A program made the translations under genes and the position numbers. This document shows positions 1 through 12,500 of a stretch of DNA of 64,000 bases, one piece after another; within the stretch, counting starts at the first letter, position 1, and every line of letters begins with the position of its first letter. The stretch spans positions 18,062,036-18,126,035 of the forward strand of contig CM067576.1 of NCBI GenBank assembly GCA_034336665.1, in the 5' to 3' direction. The notes below the pieces were generated by a model. That model saw only the letters and a program-made list of their open reading frames with translations, did not search any database and was not told the origin of the DNA. This DNA comes from Luscinia megarhynchos (taxonomy: Eukaryota > Chordata > Aves > Passeriformes > Turdidae).

Positions 1-3000
1 AGTCTTCAGGAGGTTGGGTTGTTTTTTTTATTGGCTTGTTTTGGAAACACTCTCTCTGCTAAATAAAATAAACTGCTTGGGACTGATGTACAATTCTGCC
101 TGAATCCCTCATCATCCAGCAGCTCTCCCTTTCCAAAGTACCTCAGAGGAAAGCCTTGCAAGGGAAGAGACAATAAACAGTGAGAGAGTCAAGGCAGACT
201 CATCAGGTACTCAGAGTTTGGTCTGCACCCATCGATCACAGCACTGAGCATCCATCAGGCAGCCTGACAGCTGGTTCAAGAGCATCAGGGGATCTTTACC
301 CTCCACCAACAGTTTATGGTTATAAATCAAGAATAACTTTGACAGCTACGAGCTCTGTACAAGGACAAATTCAGCCTCAGTGATGCTGCCATTCAGTTTA
401 GAAAACGTTGTGCATGTATTTTTCTTGAAGCAGGTTAGCTTTTCCTTAAAACCAACCCCTGCCTTGCCGGCAGCACAGGTGCCAAAGCTTGCACCCTTCT
501 CCTGTCTGGCTGCAGCTGGGTGGGATGTGGGTCCCCACTCAGCACCAGTCCTGGCTCAGAGCTGCACCTCTGACATGCACTTACAGTCTGCAGCCTCCCC
601 TGCATCTCTAGGAAATGGGGAGAGCACAAGTCCTCCTCTTCAGAAACACATTAGAGCAGCATCTTATCTTGGAAAAAACTGAAGCCAAACAAAAATTCTT
701 GAAGTAAAATGGAGGATTTCCATCAAGATTGATACAGTTCTATTAATTTTATTTTAAAATAGTCTACAGAATATTAAGTGCTTCTAACAACCTTCTGCCC
801 AGCAGATAAAGTGATGGATATAGGGAGGGAGTCTGGAGGGATAGAGGCAAGATGCAAGGGAATAAACATATGGAGGTACAAAACTCATGTACTGTTGCAT
901 TTTTATATACATGGGGAATTAACAGAAGCACAGCAGTCATGGAATGTGGTGTGGGATAGATTAGAAGCTTAGCTGTGGTACACTGGCATATTCCTTTTGC
1001 ATGCCTACCATTTTCTTTAAAGAAAGGCTCATTTGAAGTTGTGCTTAGTAAAATACCTAATCAAGCTGTTGCATCACTATTACAAAGGTTTGCACTTCTC
1101 AAACCATTAGCAAACTTCAAAGTCAGCTCAGCACACAAGTTCTTCAAACACTGATGCATAAAGCACAATAAGCAGTTCTACTTCACACACTAGTGCACTT
1201 TTTATCTTCCCCTCAGCACTCTGCCCATCTCACTAAAAGCACATCTCTTTCTTCTCATGGCCATCTGCTCCAGAGTTTCAAGGAGGGCACTTCTAAACTT
1301 CCAGTTATGATCAGTCCTGTACACTGTAATGTAAGCACCCACCCTTTTCCATTGCTGCCACCAGCACATCAAAGAAAACAACTTAATGTCACCTTTGAAG
1401 ATCTCTGACTTATTGAAATCTGTATTCCACTACATTAACAACTATCCACATTATATTAATGTTCTAATTTCACATATAAATAATTCTTAGCACAGGAACA
1501 AAGTCAAAAGGGAAAAACACAAGTTCATATAATAAGTACCAAATAAATATATCTTGATTTCCAAGTGAACTATTTTGCAGCCAGAAACACAGAATTGCAA
1601 TAAAAACTGTCCCAATCTGATCAGGTTTGTAATACTGGCAGCCCATGCAACAAGAGCTGTGTGTCCCAGCAGAGAGGAGAGCATCAGCCCCTCCTGCAGC
1701 TACAGGGATGGAGCAACCACTGACTGCTGAGCAAGCTCAGCCAGAGCTGCTCCATGAATACACATGGGCTCTTGGCTTTTTCTCATCTCACCTTCACACA
1801 GACACCCTTCTACCTGTCATACTTAACTTTGCTGGGGAAACACTGGGGAGACTCTTCTAGGAAAGGTAATTGCTTCAGGAACAAGAGACCCTGGAATTAC
1901 AGGAATTAGGTCTTCAAAGGAGGTATAAAAACATTCTTGCAGTTAATGCAGAGCCAATGCAATAGCATTGCAAATGCTTCAACATCTGACTTGGCAGCTT
2001 AGTTTTAAGGTGAGCGTTTCTGCTGCCGTTATTTGAAATTAGTTGCCATTGTTGGAGAGCTTAATTTATTTGCAATTATGTAATTGCAATCCAGTGACAT
2101 TCCAGGAGTAAACTAAAGGCTCCCAAGATATTCATTTTGTAATAAGGAAATCAATCATGTAATAACAAATACATGCCAATTTACATATCTTCATATAAAT
2201 AACTCTTAATTAAGCAATTTTAAATATTTTTTTCCTAATTCTGAAGGAGGATTTCTAGGATTATGTGACAGCACTGATAGCGGGGTTAAAATTCCATCTG
2301 CTTTTCTTGAGCCAGGAAAACAGATTTAATAGATACATTTTCTTTATTTTTTTGGGAATCTTTTGCCAGCCTGTACTAACCCATATCTTGAAGAAATCCG
2401 AATAAAGTAACATAGGTGGTTAAGCTAGTATTTTATCCTCACTATTTCCTTTGCTAGATAAACTTGACACAGTTAATTATTAAAGAAGAATACAATCAGT
2501 GACTGGGGGGTCTCTTTGTTTTGCAAAATACCTCATTTGTATCATCAAGAAGTTATTTTCTTTAAAAAATCAGTGATAGCTACATTCCTTTATGAAAAGA
2601 TGAACCCTAAAGCACACTTAGTTGTTAAAACCTGTATGCTTTACTAATCCAGGGAAACCTTTGAGACAAAAAAAATTTATAACATTCATTTGAGTTCATT
2701 ACATTGATTCATAACAAGTCAAAGAGAGACCAAATCTTCCAGCTGGTGAAAGCAGAAGTATTTCTTCTTAGGTTATTTTACTGAAGTGTCTGGAACAGCA
2801 ATTACGGCAAAGTTTTGTTTTGTTCACATTCAGTCCATCGTGCCTTTAATCTGCAAATTAAATGTCACAACAAAACTCTTGTAGCCCCATGAAATCATAC
2901 ACCTCACTTCTGGTTCTGTTATCCCAAGAAGTCCTTTCCTTTTTCAAATTTGGTACTAACTTATTTTCAATAGAGAGCAAGAATTAACAGTAAGAAAAAA

Positions 3001-3255
3001 TAACTAGGAAAACTTAAAAAGTAATACACAAGACAAGAACCATCACAGTTTTAGATTCTCTCTGGCTAAGGTAATATATCAAAAGCAAACAAAAGTCCTC
3101 AGTGAAGCAGAATTGCCTCCTTGCAGCCTGTAAGAGGTCTGCACTGAAAACCCACGGGCTGGCAGACACCACCTTCCCCCCACAGCCATCTGCTGCCTAC
3201 CCTCACATGCATTCAACACAAGCAAACAGGAGCTGCAAAGCTGCAGGTCTCTTAC
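1..3255 (-). other. KCNIP4: KCNIP4 intron downstream of the 3.3 kb exon (partial)
   Basis: Non-coding, AT-rich. I see no exon with a convincing frame and splice sites, and no repeat family I recognise. The stretch 2030-2230 is notable for clustered homeobox-like motifs and is listed separately. The intron continues past the left edge of the window to the shared KChIP exon. Confidence 0.7.
2030..2230. promoter_or_regulatory. Candidate conserved non-coding element (homeobox-motif cluster)
   Basis: Dense TAATTG/TTGCAATTA/ATGTAATTGCAAT/TTAATTAAG motifs within 200 bases, between runs of less structured sequence. These match generic homeodomain, POU and C/EBP-like cores. Such composition is typical of neuronal enhancers in introns of genes like KCNIP4, but AT-rich intron can produce it by chance. 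Conservation cannot be tested from one sequence. Confidence 0.25.
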
Positions 3256-3364
3256 CATCTGACAAGTCAATTAGCCCGAGGTAGTGCAAAAGTTTCAGGG
3301 AGGAGCACACCACCACCACAATCCCCAGAGTCTGGAGTCCCTCTGACTCGCCTTCAGCCCACAT
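3256..3364 (-). CDS. KCNIP4: KCNIP4 alternative first coding exon (transmembrane-type N-terminus)
   Basis: Encodes the N-terminal 36 residues plus one base of a Kv channel-interacting protein 4 isoform. KChIPs are EF-hand calcium sensors that bind Kv4 channels; the alternative N-termini tune channel trafficking and inactivation. The peptide starts MWAEGESEGLQTLGIVVVVC and continues through SSLKLLHYLGLIDLSD. Residues 12-32 form a hydrophobic, membrane-segment-like stretch. From memory, one human KCNIP4 isoform starts with MLTLEWESEGLQTVGIVV and continues to GLIDFSED before the shared SVEDELEM sequence, which matches almost residue for residue. The reading frame ends GAT G and is followed by a strong GTAAGA donor. 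This is phase 1, which would regenerate Asp-Ser at the joint as in human. The ATG at 3364 was chosen because it matches the human length. The 5' UTR limit is not known. The downstream common exons are outside the window. Confidence 0.9.
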
Positions 3365-3546
3365 CCTGCACAGCCCCACAGGGACACTGCTGTGCCTGCT
3401 CAGCTGCCAGAAGCTGAGAAATCCTCTTCCCAGCTTTCCTTCCTGCTGCTCAGCCAAGTGCACAGCACATTCCCCTCTCCCCCTCTCTCACTCCCTCTCT
3501 TTCCCAACCTCTCCCCCTCCCCTCTCACTTTTTTTTTTTTTAACAT
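3365..3546 (-). promoter_or_regulatory. 5' UTR / promoter-proximal region of the 3.3 kb KCNIP4 exon with a purine tract
   Basis: Directly upstream of the start codon in the minus direction. About 100 bases of moderately GC-rich leader are followed by a polypyrimidine run on the plus strand (3471-3546, repeats of CCCTCTC then poly-T). On the KCNIP4 sense strand this reads as GA-rich purine sequence. Long purine tracts just upstream of first exons are common near vertebrate promoters, bind GAGA/MAZ-type factors and can form triplex DNA. No TATA box is obvious. The assignment as promoter is inferred from position only. Confidence 0.4.
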
Positions 3547-6500
3547 GCAAGCAACTTCTGCATTGAACCATGACCTACAGTTTTGTTTTATTTTATTTCA
3601 CCTCAGGGTAATTCTCTCAAGAGTTTGCTCTGCTCTAGAACAACTGAGCACTGTGCTGCTAACCTCAGCAACATCTCACAATTTAAAAAAAAAAAAAAAA
3701 ATACCTGTGATACCAATTGCATTCAAGATTTTCTCAGTAATTCTGCCAATGCAGATGCTTTTTGCCAAAGCCTCTTCTGTACTGCATAAGAGAATAAAGG
3801 GCACTGTAGGGGAGGAAAGGGCTTTCCTTTTCTGAATGCCTCTCCTCACCCACGACATGAGAGGATAAACAAAAGGACACTTCCCCCATCCGTGTGTGCA
3901 CCCCCACAGCCAGCCCAGGAGCTGCAGAGCATTGGCAGCAGCTCCCCTGGGCACAGGAGTGCACCCCAGCACTGCAGTGCAGCCACACAGGGGCAGCTGG
4001 CTGGGCAAGCCCCCCTGGGCAGCCCCCCTGAGGCGTTTCCAGCTGTGTTTCACCAGGCAGCACCGTGGGCTGCTCCAGCCCTGTGTGCACTTCCCCACTA
4101 CACCGCAGATGAGAGAACACTTGGCAGGGTGTTTATCAGGATGGCAGATGGAAATTGCAGCACCAGTAAAAGCTCAGGAGAACAGAGCTCACCAGTGCCT
4201 TTTATTTCACAGGACTTGGAGGCTGCTCATGCCCACAGTCCAGGTAGTCAGCAGTCCCTCTCCCTGCAGCCCCAGCGGGCAGGGCAGGCTGCCTTCCACC
4301 CACCACACTGGTCCAGCCTCTCCTGGTGCTCCCTCTGCTTAGGCTGCTGTGAGCACCAGCGCCCAGGGCAGAACCCCAACTGGGTTTTGTGTGTCACACT
4401 AACTACACAGTGCACGGGAATGGCACAGTGAGGCCAGGCTGGAGGTGCACACTACTCACACACAGATCAGGTAAACAAGAATCAGCAGTTTAGCTGAACC
4501 TGAGCTTTGCTGCTGCATGCAGGTGGCCAAGGAGGGGAACACACTAGCAAATGTGTTATAAGGGCTCTTGCCATGGGCATCCACCTTCCCAGAGCTCTGT
4601 GGCACCACATCAAAGCCACTTCTCCTGATGGATAGTTTAGACCAAAGGACATTTTAGTGCTCTGTAGCATCTGCCACATTAGGTTTTCATTGCCCTGACT
4701 GTACGACTGGCTATAACGCTGCACCTTGTTTCATCTCTCAACACATCCAACTTTAAAACTGTCAAGGATCTGATGTCACTGTACTGCCAAATCTCCCCCA
4801 GACAGAGAAGAATTTGAAAGAGTAACATCATAAGCAGACCTCAAAACATTTAGATAATTCCTTGGGTTACCATGTTCTGTTCCCACTAAAAAAACCAATT
4901 ACTACACAAAACCCTCGAAATAACAAAAAAATCACACCCCCTATCACATGAAGTTTGGACAGGCATAATGACCACAAAAATAGCCAGGTTCTTTCCTGTC
5001 TGTGGAAAGGAGGTTTGTCAGATTTACTGGCTGTCTGGTGGGCTTTGCACTGTTTTCTCAGACTCCTCGAGCTGACAGATCCTGAAGAACACACAGAATG
5101 AGAGCCCACTTTACCCACTTGTTCCCAGGCATTTTGCTTACTTACAGATTTAGTCACAAAGATTCTTCCCAGCAATGTAAAAACCTGCTGAATCCAATTA
5201 TCACTTTAAAAAAAAAGGAAACCAAAAATGGTGCTGTAATGAGTAATGAAACCCAAAGTACCTGGCTCCCCAAAGGTGTGTTTTACAATTTTCTAGTTCT
5301 CTCACCATAATATCTTAACCCTGAAGCTCCTAAAGCCCTGGAAATGCAGCTCAGTAAGAGAAGGGGGAAGGATACAGGAAAGTGTGAGTTCGTTGTTGGT
5401 GTTACTGCCATTTATGCCAAGTCCAACACATTTGATGCTTTAGGTGCTCCTGATACAAGCAGGTCCAAAAGAACATGCAGTTCTGTTCCCTTGAGCACTC
5501 ACTGCTTGAAGAATTCCTGAACACCAGAAGCTCAGAATTCATTGGACAATATATCCAATGCTGTCAAGGCCAAATCATGATTTTTCTGAGGTTGAGTCAG
5601 TTTTCAAACAAGCCTGGAGGGAACACTGAGTAAGAATTTTCCCATTCAGGACCTTCAGGCAGTTTTGGGATTACCCTGATGCCAGCAGCTCCTCCTGGGT
5701 TCTGCTTTTTCTCTCCCACTTCCCACAACTGCTCAAAATCCTCACTTGGTTAATTGTTCACCTGCTGGCTTCTGCCCCAAGAACAGGGATTCCTTATGTT
5801 GGGCACAGTCAGGGTTATGCTGTGCCAACTTTTTTTCTGGAAAATGATGTTTAAGTTGCCTGACATGCAGAGCACTGAGTCCCCCCCCCGCCCCCATCCA
5901 ACTATCCAGCTTGGTGCCACATACTGACCTACTGTAATGGTTTATGATCAACCTAAACCAGCTTTCTGCTGCTCCTTGAACACTCAGATAATCACAAGTG
6001 ACTGACTGAAGAGCTGACTACAGGTGCCTCTTGGAAGGCAAAGCCTGTGGACCCAAATACTTACATGTATGTGTGTTTTCCCCATAATAAGAACTAATTT
6101 CAGTGAGGGATAGAGTTTCCTCAGCAGCTGGGCCCATTGCCTACAGCCACACACATTCTTTACTATATATTGAGCTAATGAAAGAGATTGGTTCTGTGAT
6201 TTAAACCAAAGGAAGGCTGTCCAGTTTAGTTCTCCAGTAGAAATCTGCACAGAAATAAAGGATCATCAACTCTAAAAAGAGGCAGAAATATTAATCAAGA
6301 TATTATTAGATATTTCATTTGAGTTGCTTCTGAAGCAATGAGAAAAAACCCAAACCAATGCCAAATAAATACTACGTGTGACTCATTTATTTTGCTTTAT
6401 TTCTAGAGAATTCTACAATTTAAAAACCATGCTGCATAATCAGCTTTTGGATTGATGCCTCCCAAGCATTTCTAATCTGCTGCCACAGGGTAGGCAGCTC

Positions 6501-9500
6501 AAGGGACTCTGATTTTACCTAGGCCCACACGTGGAATAAACTGCACAAACTAATCTGCCTGGTTTGCTACTGCAGACACTTATCAACAGATTTTGCAGTA
6601 GAGCAGCTGGAAGAACATTTTTCTAGTTAAAAAACGGATAAGGTTAAACTCACCAATGAAGCAGTAAGTTTTGTTTTTACCAAACCTTAAAGAATGAGGA
6701 TATAAAATGCCTAATGTTAAAATACCAGATGTTCTGATAATAGAGATATTCCTGCTAGTGCCTACTGCACACATCTCCCATGTGCAGCAAAAGGAGTTGA
6801 ATGCCTCAATTAGCTGCAAAAAAGGTACACACATGTGTCATCTGAGAATGGTAGTGGGAACTTCAGAAAGACCAATTGAAATAACATGTAATGAAAAGGA
6901 TTTTCTGGTAATAAAAGAATTGCTATGATGACTCATAAATTATTTACGTAATCTATAATCAGCTCTTAAAAGTGGTTGGGGGGAAATAATGCATCACACA
7001 AAGGTGAAAAAAATCACAGCAGAATGGAGAATAATATTTCTCCCAGCAGAAGCTTCTCCAATGACCAAGCTATTTGGAACAGATTTACACTTTTGAAGAG
7101 GAGGATTTGTCACCTCATTTTGCATAATGCAAATGCAGCATGACATCTTCTCAATACCCATACCTTTAAGAAAACCCTGGTGGCATTCTGTGATTTGCCT
7201 GGTTTAAATCTCTAAATATTAGACTTTTGTCATTTTGATGAACTATTTCTTTGCTGCTTTGTTATGATGAAGAATAACTTGGAATATGTGAACAATTCTT
7301 CTTGTAGAGTACATTATTCCATACATGCCCAGAACAGTTCTGTTTACCAATCTTCTGACACTCAGCAGTCCTGAGCTGTCTTCTCACATGGCTGCTGCCC
7401 ATAAATCTATTTCCACTGCAGATTCTGAAGCCCTTCCATTTCTGTTGTGTTTTAGAAGTGGCATAAGGAGAAAACACAGTATAGCAGCATCAAGAGTATG
7501 AACTCACTATTCCATATTTATTTATCCAATTAGGTTTTTTTGTGTGTATATAAAGTTAGCAGGTTTTGTTGCTGTTTTGATTTAAAGTTATTCAAACCAA
7601 AATGAAAACTAGGCCTTTCTCTTGTCTGACTTTAACTTACCTAGCAATGAGTGATGGCATTTACTGCTTAAACTGAAAGATTTTTATCAGCTTGCCTTGG
7701 TCTCCAGTCATTTCTCTGTCCTGTCCATGACAAGTAATTAAGTCCTGTCCATAGTTCTCAGATTTCTCTGGATCTCACTAGCCCCAAGGAATTTGTGTCA
7801 TCCGCAATTTGTGTGCTGGGAAAACCACTCTCTGATAACTATTGGCTACAATTTTTAAAACAAGCTGTGAGCAAATTGAGAAGTTTGGTGTTTAAGTAAT
7901 GGATGATTTCGAGCAAGTCCAAACAGTCTCCAGCTGAACCAGCAGCCATTCAGTGCCAAGGAGCTCAGTCCCTGCCTATTTGCACCACTGCAATTCCAGC
8001 CTGACCCCTCTGCCTGCAAATTAATTGGATTTCATATCACACTGGGGTTTCCCAGCAGTTATTCACCAGCTAGGGTAATTTTTTTAAAGCCCTAGCTAAT
8101 TACTACTTTTTTTTTGTCAGTAAGGTACATTTAGTATAAGGCTAGATGAACCACAAATATCTCCTTAGCTAGTCTGGATAACACAGAAATTTGGATGCTT
8201 TTCTATTAGTGCTACCCAGGGAGCTGGAAATAAAGAGCTCAGCTATTCAGCTGCCATTTCCTTGCTGTGTGAGCACAGGGAAATAATTGGCAGAGAAACA
8301 CTTGTCCTGACATAGTATCAATTTTTCTGCCATAACAAAAGCAGCTATAGATCCTTCAACATTCCGCCCTCAGTTCAGTTTCTGGTTCATGTGAAGGTGC
8401 TGCTCTCTCTGTGCTGTCAGGATCTCCCTGCTTGCTGGCAATGGCAGGTGGCTGTGGGGTCAGAGACACAGTGGCAAGCCCACAGAGCCATGAGGAAATC
8501 AGGAGGACCCCCCTCTTTCAGAGGACTGTCTGGAGCCAGTGGTTCCCAGCCTTGTGTGAGCCTCCTGGCACAATTCACATCATCGACTGCACAACGCACA
8601 GGAATAGCTCTGAAAGGTTCCAGAAATCTAGTCCATCATTCCTGACTTTTCTAGAAGAGTTGGCAGCACAGACAAGCACATCCCACCTCCAAGTGAGGAT
8701 CTGCCTTTACCCTGGAGCTCGTGATGGCAAAAGCTGGTGAGTGTTAGCAATGCCACCCAGGCCATGAGACTAGCAACTAACAAAAGCCACAGAACACTGA
8801 AGGACTAACCTGAACCACACTCCATATGCACAGTCTGAAACTGCAGAGGAGGCAATATATGGTTAATGAAAAATAAGAAATAAGAACCTCTCGAAACTGT
8901 TAAATATCCTTGACAAGCTCTATTTCACTTTTCCTTTCTAGTTTTCACCTATTTCTCTAGATTTTTGTTTGTACACAAAGCACAGCAGCAAACCCAGCAG
9001 CCTCCTCTGGGATCATGTCATTCTCAGACTTGCAGAAGTGCAGTGGCTGCTCCCAGGATAGGCCCAGGGAAGTGCTGTCCCTCTGTGCTGCTGTGAGCCT
9101 GGAGGGACTGCCAGCAGCCCCTTGTGACCTCAGCCCTGCCAGGAGAGCAGGCAGGAAAGGCTGCAGGATGTTCCTCATTGTCCTGCTTTGAACAGGCAGT
9201 GAGAGCTGAGGAGGACACGTGCTGTGAGGAATAGGGAGGTAGGACAGAGAAGGTGAAAAAAGAAGAAATAGGAAAAGAGCTGGAATAAGGAACAATGCAT
9301 AAGGGCATACAATGGGAAGAACAGATCTGTGAGGGACTGGCATGGGACTATGTACAACACGAAACTGCTCAGCATGATGTGTCAATTATTCTGGAGGCTC
9401 ATTCCCCAAAAATGGGAAATGCCACTGTGTGAGTCCAGGCAGCCAGCCTGTGCTGAGCCCCACACCCAGGTGAGCATTTCCCCCAGAGCCTGGACTCAGA

Positions 9501-12500
9501 GGTAAGCACACCTCACTGCAAGTGAGCATCACTGATGAGTAATGAGCCACCAAAAGCAGCTGCCAAGCCCCACAAATAACCAGGAGACAGGTGTGCTTTG
9601 CAGTGGAAGTTTCTTGCTGACTGGATTTCTGCCACAAGCCAGAGGAGATGAGACCCCTCCATTGCACTGGAGATCACTGTCAGGTTCTGGAAGCATTAAG
9701 AGGCAAAAAGCTCAAAGCTCTGCTGTCAACTTGGGCTGCAGTAGACTCATCATAGCTCTGGCAGTCTCCAATCAAGATATCCCCCTTATTTACCCATTTC
9801 TCTTTATTTTTAAGAGGCAAAGTAAAGAATCACTCTGCTTAGTGCATTTTTAACTCACACTCAAGTGGCATATTAGATTATGCCCTCATTTTTCCATAAG
9901 AATTTTAAAAAAATACTGTCCTGTAAAGGTCATGTCATACATTTTTCTTAGTAACAACAGGCCTAAGCACTGAAAAACAGTCCACTTGAAGACCACTGTT
10001 TCTTTGTGTGTTACATTAAACTGTGTTTTCTCACTATTTTGCATGCTATTCTAGAGTTCTTATTTTTAAGTGACCTCAAGCAATGAAAACATGCACACAA
10101 TATTCTAAATAATCCTGTATTTCTTTGACTTACTGAACTGTTATATGAGGAATTACCTTTAAATATTCTTGTTGACTCTTTGCTGGCATCTCATGTTCAT
10201 TTTACCATCTATGCAATAGCTGCACTTAGATTTTTGTTTTATCATCTGTAATTCGTATTCCCTTTCTACACCCAGCTCAAAAGATTTAATTTACTTAGTT
10301 ATTTGCATAATTATACTAGATAGGGCGACAACTACTAGGAGATCAGAGTAATAAATTTATGAAAAAATTATGAAACTGTATAAAACTAACCATATTTTAG
10401 ATACATCACAGTGAATTATGAAGTAGTACCACATGGTTTTAGATACATCATAGTCTCAAATTACACCATCCCAAAAATTTTTTAAAATCTGTACCAAGCA
10501 CCAATACTCTTAGAAAGCAAAAAGGCCAATTTATAAAAGTAAAACTTTCTGAAGCAGTTTGTTGAACAGGCAGCAAAGGCTGAAATGCCTGGTCATGCTG
10601 TAGCTCTAGGTGCACAGAGAGAACTTTTAGAGGGATTTTCTTTGCTTTGGCCAGCAGTGCTCCCTGTAAGGTTGTGGCAGCAGCTCCATGTAACCAGCAC
10701 CCAGCAGAGGGGTCAGCTCTCAGTGCTAGCCAGACTGCCCCTGGTTTATGAATTACAGTTTAATTGATGCTCCTCTAGAGGCACTACCACTGAAATTCTG
10801 CTCCTTGACACAGGCAGCTAGGCTGACCCTCATGGAAACAAAGCCCACAAAGAGCACATAACAGAAACTCAGCTTAGGATGTCAAAGCTGAACAGCAGCC
10901 ACAGATAATAAACCTCCTTCATGTACCTTCCCCGTGTGTATCTAAAAACATTCCATGACCAAGCATGCATCGTGCACACTTGAGCAGGCAGAACACTGCA
11001 CCAGTATTCCCCAGTCCTCCTGAATCACAGCTCCAGTTCCATGGCTCAGATGGTCTCAGAGGTATGGCTGGGTGTGGGGGTGTGTGTGTGAATTTCTTCA
11101 AAGGCCTTCAACATTGAAAACTCAAAGCCCAACTTTTTTTCCAAGAAGTGTAAGACACTTGAGAGCCAGCTCCTTGATAAGGGAAACATTCATCTGCATG
11201 AAAAATTTGTATCTTATTGCAGAGGCACTCATCCTCGGAAGGAATTACACACCTCTTAGGCTAATCCGAGCACTGAACGGGATAAAACCAGCTTCCAGAA
11301 TTAGGGACAGAGTTCAGTGGATCTTAGAAGCGCTGGAGCACAGGCCTGGAGTGCTTCTGCCAGTGTCTGCAGAATTCCAGCAATTCCAGGCCCCAGGCTC
11401 TCCAGCAGCAGCTGCTCTAAGCAGCACAGCCTGACACTGGCAGCGTGAGCCAAGTGGTTCCCCTGGGTGTCCATGTGTAAACTACCACGTGATGAGCTCT
11501 ATCATCTGCACTATGACACTTCTTGGCAAAAATCAAACACACAGCATGAGGAGTACAGAGATGAAAGGCCAGATCCCACTGTGGATTGTGCTGGACCAGT
11601 CCCCTGTCAATCTAAATTTCAATCAGTTCAGCACAGGAAGACAATTGTTCTCCAGGACACTGAATGGACAACCTTAAGAGCATTTTCAAGGAAAACTTGG
11701 TCAAATATGTTGATCCAAATTAACTAGATTTTTTGCAATGGTCCATACTATTAACTGGAAATTTTAATAAACCTTTGTCTCTACATAAACATTCCTGTCA
11801 ATTTGCCGATTGGAACACATCTGAGCTAATGGAAAAGAATACGACAGAGGACACTACTTTCCCTGCCCTCCCTGATATTTAATTAAACTACAGCTTATTA
11901 ATTAATTGCAAGCTACATTCTCATGAAAAAAGTGCAAAGCTTAATAGGCACTATTAAACTAGTCATCAGCTTGGATGCATCAGTGCATGCTTTGCTGCTG
12001 CTCAAACACATCCTTGCTCAGGCCTGGAGGGCAGCACACTTAGATGAAATGAAAGGGCATTTCACTTGTCAGTACTTTTCTGTTCAGAGTGCTTTCAGGC
12101 AAAGAAAAACCCCAAATCCAGCAATGATGCCAAATTATGTCTGGAGGCATTGGAAATAACAGAACACTCTTCAGCATATTGAAGAATCCTTGTCTTGAGA
12201 TTTCTCTATCCTTAAGCATTTTACATTCTCAGCAAGTAGCTAATTACTATTAACTCTTGCTAGTCATCAGGAACACATGCACTACAACACACTTGGGTTT
12301 CTACCAGGATTATCCTTCAGATACATTTTGAACAAAAGTATTGATATGAATTCTAGAGATATATCTCTAGATATACCTCTGCTATTTCTAGAGAAAAAAA
12401 AACCAAACAGTGCCACACATCCAAACAACTCTACTCAGTAACAAACTACTGAGCAGGATCCCATTTGCATTGGGCCTTGAGATGCTTCCCTGCAGAAGAA

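Noticed and set aside
3365..3463. N-terminal extension of the 3.3 kb KCNIP4 exon
   Set aside because: The upstream in-frame codon is GTG rather than ATG, and the human isoform length supports the ATG at 3364.
8391..8740. 109-codon open frame ending at a GTGAGT donor-like site
   Set aside because: No acceptor, no known similarity and overlapping open frames on both strands; looks like chance.
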